Numbered from the stretch's first letter, positions 7,499 through 16,051 are shown. The stretch is 64,000 bases of DNA from Chitinophagaceae bacterium (GCA_019745155.1 JAIETM010000003.1:124001-188000); one strand, 5' to 3'. A program made the numbers and translations. Notes: generated from the sequence alone by a model not told the origin.

Positions 7499-9634
7499 TT
7501 ATTTAAGTGATGCTACTTGTGCTTTTTGTTCGCCTTTGATATCAACACCTACACGCTGCAGGTATGCAATCAATGCAACGATCTCCGCATCAGCTGCTGT
7601 TTCAATCTTATCCTTCTTCAGGTTATCCTTGATCTTATTCGCCTGTGCCATTAACTCAGCATTAGCCTGTTGATCGTATCCTACAGGATAAGGCACACCC
7701 AATGTTTGCATGGCCCTAATCTTGGCTGGCGTAAGTGCTGTATCAATCTTGGCATCCATTAACCAAGGATATCTTGGCATGATAGAACCAGGTGACATGG
7801 TGCTTGGATCGAACATGTGGTTATAATGCCAGCTATCTGGATACTTACCACCAATACGTGCGAGATCCGGACCAGTACGCTTACTACCCCACTGGAATGG
7901 GTGATCATATACAAACTCACCAGCTTTACTATACTCGCCATAACGAGCTACTTCATCTCTGAATGGACGAACCATTTGTGAGTGACAGGTATAACAACCT
8001 TCTTTGATATAGATATCTCTACCCTGTAATTCAAGCGGAGTATATGGCTTCACAGAAGCGATGGTTGGAATATTACTCTTCACGAGGAAAGTAGGAATCA
8101 ACTCCAACAAACCACCAATAGCAACCAGTATAAAACTGTATACCAACATTTGAACAGGCTTACGCTCAATCCAACGGTGCCAGTATTCCTTACCATGTGT
8201 TTCAATCACTTTAGGCAATGGTGCAGCTTCTGCAGCTTCATCAGCAACCAGGCTTCCACTTTTCACTGTCTTCACCAAGTTATAGACCATGATGAATACG
8301 CCAGAAACATAGAGCAAACCACCAACACTTCTAGTGATGTACATCGGAATAATATGGGTAACAGTTTCCAGGAACTGGAATTTCAGCTGACCTTCTTCTG
8401 TAAACTGCTTCCACATCATCGCTTGAGTGAAACCAGCCCAATACAAAGGCAATGCATACAATACAATACCCATGGTACCCACCCAGAAATGGGTAGTCGC
8501 TAATTTCTTAGAATACAATTGCGTTCCGAAGATGCGTGGAATCATCCAGTACAACATACCGAAGGCGATAAAGCCGTTCCAACCCATAGCACCGATATGC
8601 ACGTGCGCAATTGTCCAGTCTGTAAAGTGTGAAATCGCGTTTACGTTTTTCAAACTCAGCAATGGACCTTCGAAAGTGGACATACCATAACAGGTTACAG
8701 CTACCACCATGAATTTCAACACAGGATCTTCTCTTACCTTATCCCAAGCACCGCGTAGGGTAAACAAACCATTCAGCATACCACCCCAGCTTGGCGCAAT
8801 CAGCATGATGCTGAATACTGTACCAAGGCTCTGTGCCCAATCAGGCAAAGCTGTGTATAACAAGTGGTGCGGACCAGCCCAGATATAGATAAAGATCAAA
8901 GCCCAGAAGTGGATGATTGACAGGCGATAACTATATACAGGTCTGTTCGCCGCTTTTGGCATGAAATAGTACATTAAACCCAGCACAGGTGTAGTTAAGA
9001 AGAAAGCCACAGCGTTGTGACCATACCACCACTGCACCAATGCATCTTGCACACCAGCATACCAGCTATAACTTTTTAATGGAGAGAAAGGAATTTCGAA
9101 AGAGTTCACGATATGCAGCATGGCTACTGTAACCCAAGTAGCGATATAAAACCAAATAGCTACATACAAATGACTTTCGCGACGGGTTAAGATGGTGCCG
9201 AACATATTGATACCGAATACTACCCATACAAGGGTGATGGCGATATCAATAGGCCATTCTAATTCTGCATACTCTTTACCAGTTGTATAACCCATAAACA
9301 GGGTTAAAGCGGCAGCAACAATAATCAGCTGCCAGCCCCAGAAGTGAATCTTACTGAGCAGATCGCTGAACATACGCGCTTTACACAAACGCTGCAAAGA
9401 GTAATAAATACCGGCAAAAATGCAGTTACCTACAAAGGCAAAGATCACTGCATTGGTATGCACTGGTCTTAAGCGACCAAACGTTGTTGGCGCAAAATTG
9501 AAACTTGCCGCAGGCAGATAAAACTGGATAGCTACCAGTAAACCGGCAAGCATACCTACAATACCCCACAAAACTGTGGCGTATGCAAAATTCTTCACCG
9601 TCCGGTTGTCGTAGTAAAATTGTTCTACTTGCAT
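7499..9634 (-). CDS. ccoNO: fused cbb3 cytochrome oxidase subunits I and II (CcoN-CcoO)
   Basis: Catalytic core of a high-affinity heme-copper oxygen reductase in the inner membrane. Residues 1 to about 475 are CcoN, with about 12 membrane helices and the expected histidines: His59 (RPVHTNAV), His206 (WYGHNAVAF), His256/His257 (GPHHLLY) and His344/His346 (AHVHIG). After a short linker, about 495-711 is CcoO: one anchor helix (MLVYSFILVAIGGLLELIPT) and a c-type heme site CYTCH at 547-551 followed by SQMVRPFRDEV. In Proteobacteria these are two proteins; the fusion is typical of Bacteroidota. It follows ccoS by 41 nt in the same operon. Confidence 0.97.
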   Translation of the reverse strand: MQVEQFYYDNRTVKNFAYATVLWGIVGMLAGLLVAIQFYLPAASFNFAPTTFGRLRPVHTNAVIFAFVGNCIFAGIYYSLQRLCKARMFSDLLSKIHFWGWQLIIVAAALTLFMGYTTGKEYAELEWPIDIAITLVWVVFGINMFGTILTRRESHLYVAIWFYIATWVTVAMLHIVNSFEIPFSPLKSYSWYAGVQDALVQWWYGHNAVAFFLTTPVLGLMYYFMPKAANRPVYSYRLSIIHFWALIFIYIWAGPHHLLYTALPDWAQSLGTVFSIMLIAPSWGGMLNGLFTLRGAWDKVREDPVLKFMVVAVTCYGMSTFEGPLLSLKNVNAISHFTDWTIAHVHIGAMGWNGFIAFGMLYWMIPRIFGTQLYSKKLATTHFWVGTMGIVLYALPLYWAGFTQAMMWKQFTEEGQLKFQFLETVTHIIPMYITRSVGGLLYVSGVFIMVYNLVKTVKSGSLVADEAAEAAPLPKVIETHGKEYWHRWIERKPVQMLVYSFILVAIGGLLELIPTFLVKSNIPTIASVKPYTPLELQGRDIYIKEGCYTCHSQMVRPFRDEVARYGEYSKAGEFVYDHPFQWGSKRTGPDLARIGGKYPDSWHYNHMFDPSTMSPGSIMPRYPWLMDAKIDTALTPAKIRAMQTLGVPYPVGYDQQANAELMAQANKIKDNLKKDKIETAADAEIVALIAYLQRVGVDIKGEQKAQVASLK

Positions 9635-9675
9635 ATCAGTTGGTTGATTTAGGGTGCTGGTTGAATAATGAATAA

Positions 9676-9828
9676 TTAATTACTAGGCTTTTTATCGTCA
9701 AATAGTATACGTACAGGAGGACTGGCTTCATCATCGTACTGACCGTTTTTCACGCTCCAGATAAAAGCTGCCAGGAACAGACCGGCAACAGAAATACTTG
9801 CGAGTAGCAGAACAATGATTACACTCAT
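9676..9828 (-). CDS. ccoS: cbb3-type oxidase assembly protein CcoS
   Basis: Single-helix membrane protein of 50 aa needed for cofactor (heme b and CuB) insertion into cbb3 oxidase. The start MSVIIVLLLASISVAGLFLA is a membrane helix. The CcoS signature WSVKNGQYDDEASPPVRILF follows, with the conserved GQYDD and R-I-L-F residues. ATG 9828 is chosen over a start at 9867, which would lie upstream of the predicted transcription start. It is the first gene of the operon behind an FNR-like box. Confidence 0.93.
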   Translation of the reverse strand: MSVIIVLLLASISVAGLFLAAFIWSVKNGQYDDEASPPVRILFDDKKPSN

Positions 9829-9848
9829 AGTGTGTAGAATAATAGGCT

Positions 9849-9856
9849 CAAAAATA
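9849..9856 (-). promoter_or_regulatory. -7 promoter element of the ccoS-ccoNOQP-GH operon
   Basis: Read on the minus strand this is TATTTTTG, an exact TAnnTTTG. It places the transcript start near 9846, about 18 nt before the ccoS ATG. The FNR-like box centre lies 55 bp upstream of the centre of this element. Confidence 0.6.
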
Positions 9857-9900
9857 TTTCGACACAAAAGCAGGGTAAATGATATAACTCAACCACCCTT

Positions 9901-9914
9901 ATGATTTTTGTCAT
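9901..9914. promoter_or_regulatory. FNR-like operator upstream of ccoS
   Basis: ATGATTTTTGTCAT fits the FNR/CRP-family pattern TGAT-N4-RTCA. The same 14 bases occur at 13001-13014. The centre is about 61-62 bp upstream of the predicted ccoS transcript start, the classical class I activator position. The likely binder is the Crp/Fnr protein encoded at 13038-13748. Confidence 0.65.
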
Positions 9915-9972
9915 GTTTTTGTCAGCTGTTTAACCAAGTGCTTGTCAATTACTTAAGACAGTGAACAGTTTC

Positions 9973-12369
9973 TTAGTTCAAACGCATTTTCCAAGCGAAG
10001 AAATTGCTGAGTCCATAAGTGATGAAAAGTATGCTGATGGTACTTGCCGGCATCAGGATAGCTGCAATCATCGGCGACAACTGCGCTGTAACCGCATAAA
10101 ACACACCAATAATGTTGTAAATGATGGATACCACAAAGGCCGACATCACCACATACTTGTTAGCGCGACACAAGCGGATAATTTGCAACAGCTTGGGCAA
10201 TTGCGCAGCTTCCATAATAGCATCGCTGGCAGGTGTGAAATTGTTGCTATTCTCAGTAACAGCGATACCAATATCGGCTTGTCTCAATGCACCCGCGTCA
10301 TTCAAGCCATCACCCACCATCATTACTTTATGACCTGCTTGTTGTAATTGCTTTACTACTTCTAACTTGTCTTCAGGCTTTTGGTTGAAGAGTATATGCG
10401 CTTGAAAGCCCAATAATTCCTGTAAGTATTGTTGCTCACCTGCATTATCACCACTGAGCACAGCTAAATCATAACGCTTGCGCAAATGACGAATCATGGC
10501 GGGCACTTGATCGCGATAATGATTCCTAACGGTGAATCTACCCAAGACTTCTTCTTCAATAGCGATGTATACAGCCGTATCAAACTCTCTGTCTTGTTGA
10601 TGTGTAACAAAAGCTTTAGATCCGATAGTTACCAATACACCATTCACAAATCCTTCAATACCCTTGCCTGTCTGTTCGCTGAAAGCGACTACCTCTAGCT
10701 TACGCATTTCACCCAAGCTGGCTACAATAGCGCGGCTCATGGGGTGTGTAGACTGTGCAGCTAGAGATACGATGAGCTGTTTCTGTTCTTTATTGAGTGA
10801 TTTGCCATCGAAACGAATATCCTGACCAGTACCTGTTGTTAAAGTGCCTGTCTTATCGAAAACGATATAATTGGCATTCGCCATTTCCTCGATGGCTTGC
10901 GCATTGCGCATGTATACTTGTTTACGACCAAGAATGCGCAGGATATGTCCATTGGTAAATGTATTGCTTAAGAGCAAAGCACAAGGGCAGGCAACAATCA
11001 GCACAGCAGTAACAGCAGGCCAGATATGCGCAGGATTATTGACATACCAGTAAGCCGCAGCACTTGCCGCGATGGCCAAAACAATCCAAGTGAAATAACG
11101 ACTCAATAGGTGTACAAAAGAGCGTTCCTCATAATGCTTGTCTTGCTTCAACTCATCTCTGTTCCACAAACGGGTTAAATAACTTTGCGAAACTTCCTTG
11201 ATAACGAGAATTTCGATATTACCGCCAATTTGCTTACCGCCTGCATACACAATCTCTCCCATTTCTTTTTCAACCGGTACACTTTCGCCTGTTACAAAGC
11301 TGTAATCGATCAATGCTTTGCCACGAGTGAGAATACCATCCGCAGGAATCAGTTCCTGATGATGAATCAAAAGCGTATCATCTAACTGCACAGCGGGCAG
11401 ACTAGCTGTCTCTTCTTTGCCATCGCGCAAGCGAGTAACAGCAATAGGGAAATAGGAAGTATAGTCACGTTCAAAAGAAAGCTGCTCATAGGTTTTGTCT
11501 TGTAGCACTCTGCCTACCAACATGAAGAATACGATTCCACTCATACTATCGAAATAGCCACTACCCGTATTGGAGAGTACTTCATATAAACTACGACCAA
11601 AGGTTACCCAAATAGCCAGCACAATCGGTGCATCAATATTCAGGAAACGATGTTTCAGGCTTTTCCAAGCACTACTGTAAAACTCTGTTGCACTGTAGAA
11701 AAATACAGGCAAGCTGAGTGCAAGATTCAAGTAGCGGAAAAGATTGACCAAGTGTTGCTCTTTCGTATCAATACCCAAATACTCAGGAAAACTCATGAGC
11801 ATGATATTGGCAAAACAAAATCCTGCAACACCCAGCTTGAAGATTTTGGACTTATCGAAAAAGTTTTTTCGCTTGGATAAATTCTGCAAACTGATATAAG
11901 GCTCATAGCCAATACTGGTAAGCAATTCAGCCACCTGACGCATGCTCATATCAGTATGCGCAAATACAATTTCAGCCTCTTTGCGTGTAAAATTGACTTT
12001 ACTGCTGATGATATACGGATTGATGCGATGCAGGTTTTCCAACAGCCACAAGCAGCTACTGCAATGCATTTGCGGCAAGTAGAAAGTGACATGGGTTTGC
12101 TGCTCATCCTGAAAACTGGTTAGCGATTGCTTGATACCCGCATCGTCCAGGAATGCAAACTTTCCTTCTCTTACTTTTATTTTCTGGCTATTACCCGGAT
12201 TGTTACTGATGGTATAGTAATCACACATCCCGCTTTTATTCAGGATTTCGAATACCATCTTACAGCCTTCGCAACAGAAAGCTTTTTCATGTGCATGAAT
12301 GGGTGCTATACCGCAGTCTTCTCCGCAGTGGTAACAACTGGTATGTTGAGCCGTTGTAGATGTAAGCAT
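9973..12369 (-). CDS. ccoI: copper-translocating P-type ATPase of the cbb3 cluster (CcoI/FixI)
   Basis: P1B-type ATPase that exports copper for insertion into cbb3 oxidase. The 798-aa protein begins with a cysteine-rich zinc-ribbon-like domain (Cys12, 15, 19, 32, 33, 36), typical of the FixI branch. A heavy-metal-associated domain with CSSC (103-106) follows. Transport and catalytic motifs are TGES (about 360), CPC (461-463), DKTGT (Asp505 phosphorylated) and GDGLNDAGAL. About eight membrane helices are expected. It lies 8 nt after the hemerythrin-like gene, so both are probably co-transcribed from the FNR-box promoter at about 13.0 kb. Confidence 0.95.
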   Translation of the reverse strand: MLTSTTAQHTSCYHCGEDCGIAPIHAHEKAFCCEGCKMVFEILNKSGMCDYYTISNNPGNSQKIKVREGKFAFLDDAGIKQSLTSFQDEQQTHVTFYLPQMHCSSCLWLLENLHRINPYIISSKVNFTRKEAEIVFAHTDMSMRQVAELLTSIGYEPYISLQNLSKRKNFFDKSKIFKLGVAGFCFANIMLMSFPEYLGIDTKEQHLVNLFRYLNLALSLPVFFYSATEFYSSAWKSLKHRFLNIDAPIVLAIWVTFGRSLYEVLSNTGSGYFDSMSGIVFFMLVGRVLQDKTYEQLSFERDYTSYFPIAVTRLRDGKEETASLPAVQLDDTLLIHHQELIPADGILTRGKALIDYSFVTGESVPVEKEMGEIVYAGGKQIGGNIEILVIKEVSQSYLTRLWNRDELKQDKHYEERSFVHLLSRYFTWIVLAIAASAAAYWYVNNPAHIWPAVTAVLIVACPCALLLSNTFTNGHILRILGRKQVYMRNAQAIEEMANANYIVFDKTGTLTTGTGQDIRFDGKSLNKEQKQLIVSLAAQSTHPMSRAIVASLGEMRKLEVVAFSEQTGKGIEGFVNGVLVTIGSKAFVTHQQDREFDTAVYIAIEEEVLGRFTVRNHYRDQVPAMIRHLRKRYDLAVLSGDNAGEQQYLQELLGFQAHILFNQKPEDKLEVVKQLQQAGHKVMMVGDGLNDAGALRQADIGIAVTENSNNFTPASDAIMEAAQLPKLLQIIRLCRANKYVVMSAFVVSIIYNIIGVFYAVTAQLSPMIAAILMPASTISILFITYGLSNFFAWKMRLN

Positions 12370-12377
12370 GTACTAAA

Positions 12378-12932
12378 TCAATGATGATGATGACCGTGAT
12401 GTGCTTTAGCAGGTTTACCGGTTACTTTTGGATAGAGCAGGTTTTGTTCTACATGAATCCATTGTAACACTTTTGTTTCCAGGGTGAATAGTTCGTTCAA
12501 ACATTCACGCCATTCCATGGAAGCATTGGGCGTAGGACTGAAATTATTCAGTAACTGGCGCAGTCGCTGCATCAGGTTAATGATGACTTGATGGGTATTA
12601 TGAATGTTCTCAAAAACTTTATGCTCCAAGCATGGACCAGCGCTATCCATTTTTACTGTGCCCTTATAGTTTCTTTTGATGCATGGGTACACAATGCCAG
12701 ATTGCTTCAAGAACAAATGCTTGATCTCATCTTCTAATTTCGAGAAAACCAATTGTACCAGTTCTGCAACTGAAACAGGGAGTTCTTTGATTTGAGGATT
12801 GGATAGCAGGTAAGACTCAATTTTACTACAAGAAGTATTGATCTCTGGCTGAAACTCAAATTGAATGAGATTACAGAGACCTTCAGGTGTGAGCGCTTCT
12901 TGTGAACGGGTTTCCAATCGATGCAGGAACAT
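12378..12932 (-). CDS. hemerythrin-like protein with natural His-rich tail
   Basis: About 184 aa, predicted all-helical. It carries histidine/glutamate segments of the hemerythrin HHE type (FSKLEDEIKHLFLKQ, LEHKVFENIHNTHQVI, and WIHVEQNLLYPK with the H-x-x-E-x-x-x-YP pattern). Such domains bind a di-iron site and serve in iron-sulfur repair (RIC/YtfE-like) or in O2/NO sensing. Which applies here is unknown. The C-terminus HHGHHHH is a natural metal-binding tail and fits the adjacent copper ATPase. An ATG at 12932 or a TTG at 12941 could be the start. Confidence 0.75.
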   Translation of the reverse strand: MFLHRLETRSQEALTPEGLCNLIQFEFQPEINTSCSKIESYLLSNPQIKELPVSVAELVQLVFSKLEDEIKHLFLKQSGIVYPCIKRNYKGTVKMDSAGPCLEHKVFENIHNTHQVIINLMQRLRQLLNNFSPTPNASMEWRECLNELFTLETKVLQWIHVEQNLLYPKVTGKPAKAHHGHHHH

Positions 12933-12948
12933 ACAACACAATTTACGT

Positions 12949-12956
12949 GCAAGGTA
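12949..12956 (-). promoter_or_regulatory. weak -7-like element of the hemerythrin-ccoI unit
   Basis: Minus-strand TACCTTGC matches TAnnTTTG at all but the last two positions. Its centre is exactly 55 bp from the centre of the FNR-like box, the same spacing as at ccoS, which supports it despite the mismatches. Confidence 0.4.
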
Positions 12957-13000
12957 TCCTCCTGAGCATCGCTTAACTATGACTCAACTCATTGTAACAC

Positions 13001-13014
13001 ATGATTTTTGTCAT
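13001..13014. promoter_or_regulatory. FNR-like operator upstream of the hemerythrin-ccoI unit
   Basis: ATGATTTTTGTCAT, identical to the box at 9901-9914, about 69 nt upstream of the ATG at 12932. It lies between the hemerythrin-like gene and the end of the Crp/Fnr regulator gene. Confidence 0.65.
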
Positions 13015-13037
13015 GTTTACCACGACAAGCTGTAGCA

Positions 13038-13748
13038 TTAATCCTGCAGATTAGCAGTGCGTACCAAATCCTTCACTTTCATGATACGGATGCGCTTACC
13101 ATCTAAATCGATGATACCATCTTTTTTGAACTCTGATAAGAGTCGGATAGTAGATTCTGTAGCAGTACCAACCAAGTTGGCAATTTCTTCTCTGGATAAA
13201 CGCACATTCAAGGTAGTGCCATCTTGCTCGAAGCCATAAGTCTCTTTGATGAAGAGTAGGGTTTCGGCCAAACGCTCACGTACTGGTTTTTGAGCGAGGT
13301 GGGTAATTTTTACTTCAGCTTTATGCAGCTCATCACTCAGCATCTTCATCATCTCGAAAGCCAAGCCTGCATCATGTTTCAGCGCGTGTACAAATAAATT
13401 TTTTGGTACAAAACAAACCTGTGTATCTTCTAATGCAATAGCTGATGAGCCATAACGATCTCCACTCAGCAAAGCTCTATAGCCCATGATATCACCACCC
13501 TTCAATAATCTAGTGATGTGTTCTTTACCATCATCGCCGAGATGGGATAACTTGATCTTTCCTTCATTGATACAATACACGCCAAAGGGATATGCACCTT
13601 CATGAAAAATCACTTGGCCCTTCTTATACGTATTACACACTTTCTGCATGTTGATCTCTTCCAAAAACTCGCTTTTCGCCTTACAGAGAACAGAGGTAAA
13701 GCGATGCGCGCAGTACTGACATTGTGAGTGATCAACTTCGGCTTTCAT
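13038..13748 (-). CDS. Crp/Fnr-family transcriptional regulator, possible oxygen sensor
   Basis: 236 aa. The cyclic-nucleotide-binding-like beta-roll covers about 30-150 (GQVIFHEGAYPFGVYCINEG, GGDIMGYRALLSGDRYGSSA). The C-terminal winged helix is at about 165-225, with the recognition segment SREEIANLVGTATESTIRLLSEFKKDG. The N-terminus carries Cys10, Cys13 and Cys22, with further cysteines at 38, 59 and about 111. This resembles the cluster-binding cysteines of FNR, though the spacing differs from E. coli FNR. It is next to the cbb3 genes and two identical FNR-like boxes, so control of oxidase expression is likely. Whether it really binds a [4Fe-4S] cluster is inference. Confidence 0.88.
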   Translation of the reverse strand: MKAEVDHSQCQYCAHRFTSVLCKAKSEFLEEINMQKVCNTYKKGQVIFHEGAYPFGVYCINEGKIKLSHLGDDGKEHITRLLKGGDIMGYRALLSGDRYGSSAIALEDTQVCFVPKNLFVHALKHDAGLAFEMMKMLSDELHKAEVKITHLAQKPVRERLAETLLFIKETYGFEQDGTTLNVRLSREEIANLVGTATESTIRLLSEFKKDGIIDLDGKRIRIMKVKDLVRTANLQD

Positions 13749-13767
13749 ATAAGAACAGTTGTTAATT

Positions 13768-13795
13768 CAAATCTAAGTATTTCAACGCGATCAAA
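13768..13795 (-). promoter_or_regulatory. promoter of the Crp/Fnr regulator
   Basis: Minus-strand TTTG (13792-13795), 16 nt, then TAGATTTG (13768-13775), an exact TAnnTTTG. The predicted leader is about 16 nt. No FNR-like box overlaps it. Confidence 0.55.
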
Positions 13796-13822
13796 ATGAT
13801 TTTTTCTTGTTTAAATTATTGA

Positions 13823-13840
13823 TTTACAACATTTTGTAAA
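13823..13840. repeat. small palindrome upstream of the Crp/Fnr gene
   Basis: TTTACA-N6-TGTAAA, about 30 bp upstream of the predicted -33 region. It could be an operator, or chance in an AT-rich gap. Apart from a hairpin at 13939, nothing else is evident in the 260-bp gap. Confidence 0.3.
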
Positions 13841-13931
13841 AGAATAGCACGGCTATATTAGAACAAAATAAAATCACTTTATGTAGAAAACGTAGCGAAA
13901 CTACAATCAAACAAATGAAAATCAATGAATT

Positions 13932-13960
13932 AAGATAAAAACCGACACCTAATTCGGTTT
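13932..13960 (-). terminator. terminator of the GH25 gene
   Basis: On the minus strand, stem AAACCGA/TCGGTTT (arms 13954-13960 and 13939-13945) is followed by TTTTTATCTT. It lies about 50 nt past the GH25 stop codon. Confidence 0.5.
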
Positions 13961-14008
13961 AATATACTTGCAAGATTAGTTCAACAGAAAAGTCCGCAAT
14001 CGTTTGTG

Positions 14009-14833
14009 TTAGGGTAATAAGAGTTGTTTTAGCTCCGCAGCATTCCCCGAGAAAACGTTAAAGTCAACACGCATGGTGATCCCACTTACCTGGCCCTGAT
14101 CACTATGCTGCCAGAAAGACCAGGGCCGATTAATTCTTGGCCTATCCGGCTGAAAATAATGCGCCACCCAGAGTGGATAAGCATTGAAGGCCGGTCCCAA
14201 CTCTTTTTCATAGAAATCAGCAAAGGTGTAGATGATGGGCTTCCTACCCGTTGCCATTTCTACTTCGTCTAACCACTCTTTCAAACGCTTTTGCATCAAT
14301 GCACGAGGCACTCTATGCAGTTTCTCAATATCTACCACAGGGGGTAAATCGCCCGATTGTAAGGATACTTGTTGTAAAAAGTGTTGTGCTTGTTTCTTTC
14401 CACTCTTTGTTGCCAGAAAATAATGATAGGCACCCCTGATCATCCCAGCTTTTCTGGCTTCAGCCCAGTTATACGCAAAGCGCTTGTCAACATCATTCAG
14501 GCCTTCTGTTGCCTTGATAAAAGCAAAACTGAGCGCAGATGTATCAGCTTTCATCTGCTTTACTCCGGGCCAATAGATAGCACCCTGATAACTGCTTACA
14601 TCAATGCCGTGAATACCATAATCAGCCGGCATGGTAATGCCAAAAGCTTCGTAATTCGTGCGCTTGGCGACTACTTCCTGCTGATCAGCTTTCCATTTCT
14701 GGTACACAAACCATCCATTACCAATCAACAAAACCGCAAGTATGGTCACTGGCACCCAAACTTTCCAAGCTTGCCTTTTAGCCGTGCTTTTCTTTTTAAC
14801 TACTACCTGTTTTACCGCTTTCCGCTTTGCCAT
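14009..14833 (-). CDS. glycoside hydrolase family 25 (lysozyme-like), membrane-anchored
   Basis: Predicted muramidase that cuts peptidoglycan between MurNAc and GlcNAc. 274 aa. A basic N-terminus (MAKRKAVKQVVVKKKSTAKR) and one membrane helix (about 25-44, VWVPVTILAVLLIGNGWFVY) anchor the enzyme with its domain outside. The GH25 domain runs from about residue 72. It shows GIHGIDVSSYQG (Asp78), AFIKATEG (Glu110), PPVVDIEK with the acidic pair, IIYTFADFYEK and a terminal RVDFNVFSG. The ATG at 14833 gives a complete anchor. It probably functions in cell-wall turnover. Confidence 0.92.
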   Translation of the reverse strand: MAKRKAVKQVVVKKKSTAKRQAWKVWVPVTILAVLLIGNGWFVYQKWKADQQEVVAKRTNYEAFGITMPADYGIHGIDVSSYQGAIYWPGVKQMKADTSALSFAFIKATEGLNDVDKRFAYNWAEARKAGMIRGAYHYFLATKSGKKQAQHFLQQVSLQSGDLPPVVDIEKLHRVPRALMQKRLKEWLDEVEMATGRKPIIYTFADFYEKELGPAFNAYPLWVAHYFQPDRPRINRPWSFWQHSDQGQVSGITMRVDFNVFSGNAAELKQLLLP

Positions 14834-14912
14834 CAGACTACAAAAATGCTGGAAAATCTGCCTAGATCAATGGTTGACATACACAAACATGGCGGATTCT
14901 GAATTACTCACT

Positions 14913-14920
14913 TATTTTTG
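14913..14920 (+). promoter_or_regulatory. -7 promoter element TATTTTTG of the radical SAM gene
   Basis: Exact TAnnTTTG, 4 nt before the ATG at 14925, giving a nearly leaderless transcript. No clear -33 TTG at normal spacing. Confidence 0.45.
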
Positions 14921-14924
14921 ACGC

Positions 14925-15956
14925 ATGCCGTACTTCAATTGGAACGACTCGCTTAACCTTATATCCAAACTAAACTTCTCAAAAGTTTGGAATGCGACCA
15001 AAGTATGGAGCAGTTATCAACTCAGTAAATTCACCGGCAAACCCATACAATGGGGTTTACCTATTTCTATTTCTTTTGAACCAACGACCAGTTGCAATCT
15101 GCGTTGCCCGGAATGTCCCAGTGGATTAAGAGAATTCACCCGTCCAACCGGCATGCTACAAAAAGATTTTTTCAGGCAAACCATTGATGATATACATAAG
15201 GAATTGCTCTATCTCATTTTTTACTTTCAGGGAGAGCCCTACCTCAATCCGGATTTTCTGGATATGGTGAAATATGCACACGACAAAGGCATTTATACCG
15301 CCACTTCTACCAACGCACATTATTTAACTGATGAGAAAGCGCGTAAGACTGTGGAAAGCGGATTAGACAGACTGATTATTTCCATTGATGGCACCACACA
15401 GGATGTCTACGAGCAATACCGAGTGGGCGGTAAATTGGAAAAAGTACTGGAGGGTGCCAGAAATATTGTTAAGTGGAAGAAAGCACTCAACAGCAAAACC
15501 CCATTTGTGTTTTTCCAGTTTTTGGTGGTAAAACCAAACGAACACCAGATTGAAGCAGTCAAACAATTAGGTAAAGAAATTGGTGTAGATCAGGTAAGGT
15601 TAAAGACAGCACAGGTCTACGATTATGAAAACGATCCCAATCAACTTATCCCTAGTCTAGAAAAATACAGCAGATACAAAAAGGACCGTAAAGGAAAAAT
15701 GCAGGTTAAAAGCGGACTACAGAATCATTGCTGGAAATTGTGGCACGCCAATGTAATTACTTGGGATGGCATTGTGGTGCCCTGCTGTTTTGATAAAGAT
15801 GCCATGCACCATTTAGGGAATCTTCAAATGCAAAGTTTTAAAGATGTGTGGCACAACGCCAATTACCAGCAGTTTCGAAAAGAGTTAATGACCAGCCGTA
15901 AAAACATTGATATCTGTGCTAATTGCAGCGAAGGCTTAAGCGTTTGGGAAGACTAG
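14925..15956 (+). CDS. radical SAM protein with SPASM domain
   Basis: 343 aa. The radical SAM motif is CNLRCPEC (Cys57, Cys61, Cys64), followed by the usual glycine-rich and FYFQGEPYLNP segments of the TIM barrel. The C-terminal SPASM region has Cys in NHCWKLWHANVITWDG, VPCCFDKDAMHHLGNL and DICANCSEG, for an auxiliary [4Fe-4S] cluster. Proteins of this form act as peptide-modifying, tungsten-cofactor or sugar/lipid enzymes. Nothing next to it identifies a substrate; there is no small precursor peptide. The start is fixed by the close -7 element. Confidence 0.88.
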   Translation: MPYFNWNDSLNLISKLNFSKVWNATKVWSSYQLSKFTGKPIQWGLPISISFEPTTSCNLRCPECPSGLREFTRPTGMLQKDFFRQTIDDIHKELLYLIFYFQGEPYLNPDFLDMVKYAHDKGIYTATSTNAHYLTDEKARKTVESGLDRLIISIDGTTQDVYEQYRVGGKLEKVLEGARNIVKWKKALNSKTPFVFFQFLVVKPNEHQIEAVKQLGKEIGVDQVRLKTAQVYDYENDPNQLIPSLEKYSRYKKDRKGKMQVKSGLQNHCWKLWHANVITWDGIVVPCCFDKDAMHHLGNLQMQSFKDVWHNANYQQFRKELMTSRKNIDICANCSEGLSVWED

Positions 15957-16051
15957 TACACCCTTAAGCTATGGGATTAAACGATTTGGTTGTAAAGAGA
16001 ATTTTTTTCTTGAAAATCACTTTCCTACCTTGTTCCAAGAAAGAAAACCCA

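Noticed and set aside
12734-12952. 72-aa minus-strand frame overlapping the hemerythrin gene start
   Set aside because: Out of frame with the hemerythrin-like protein and without any recognisable motif.
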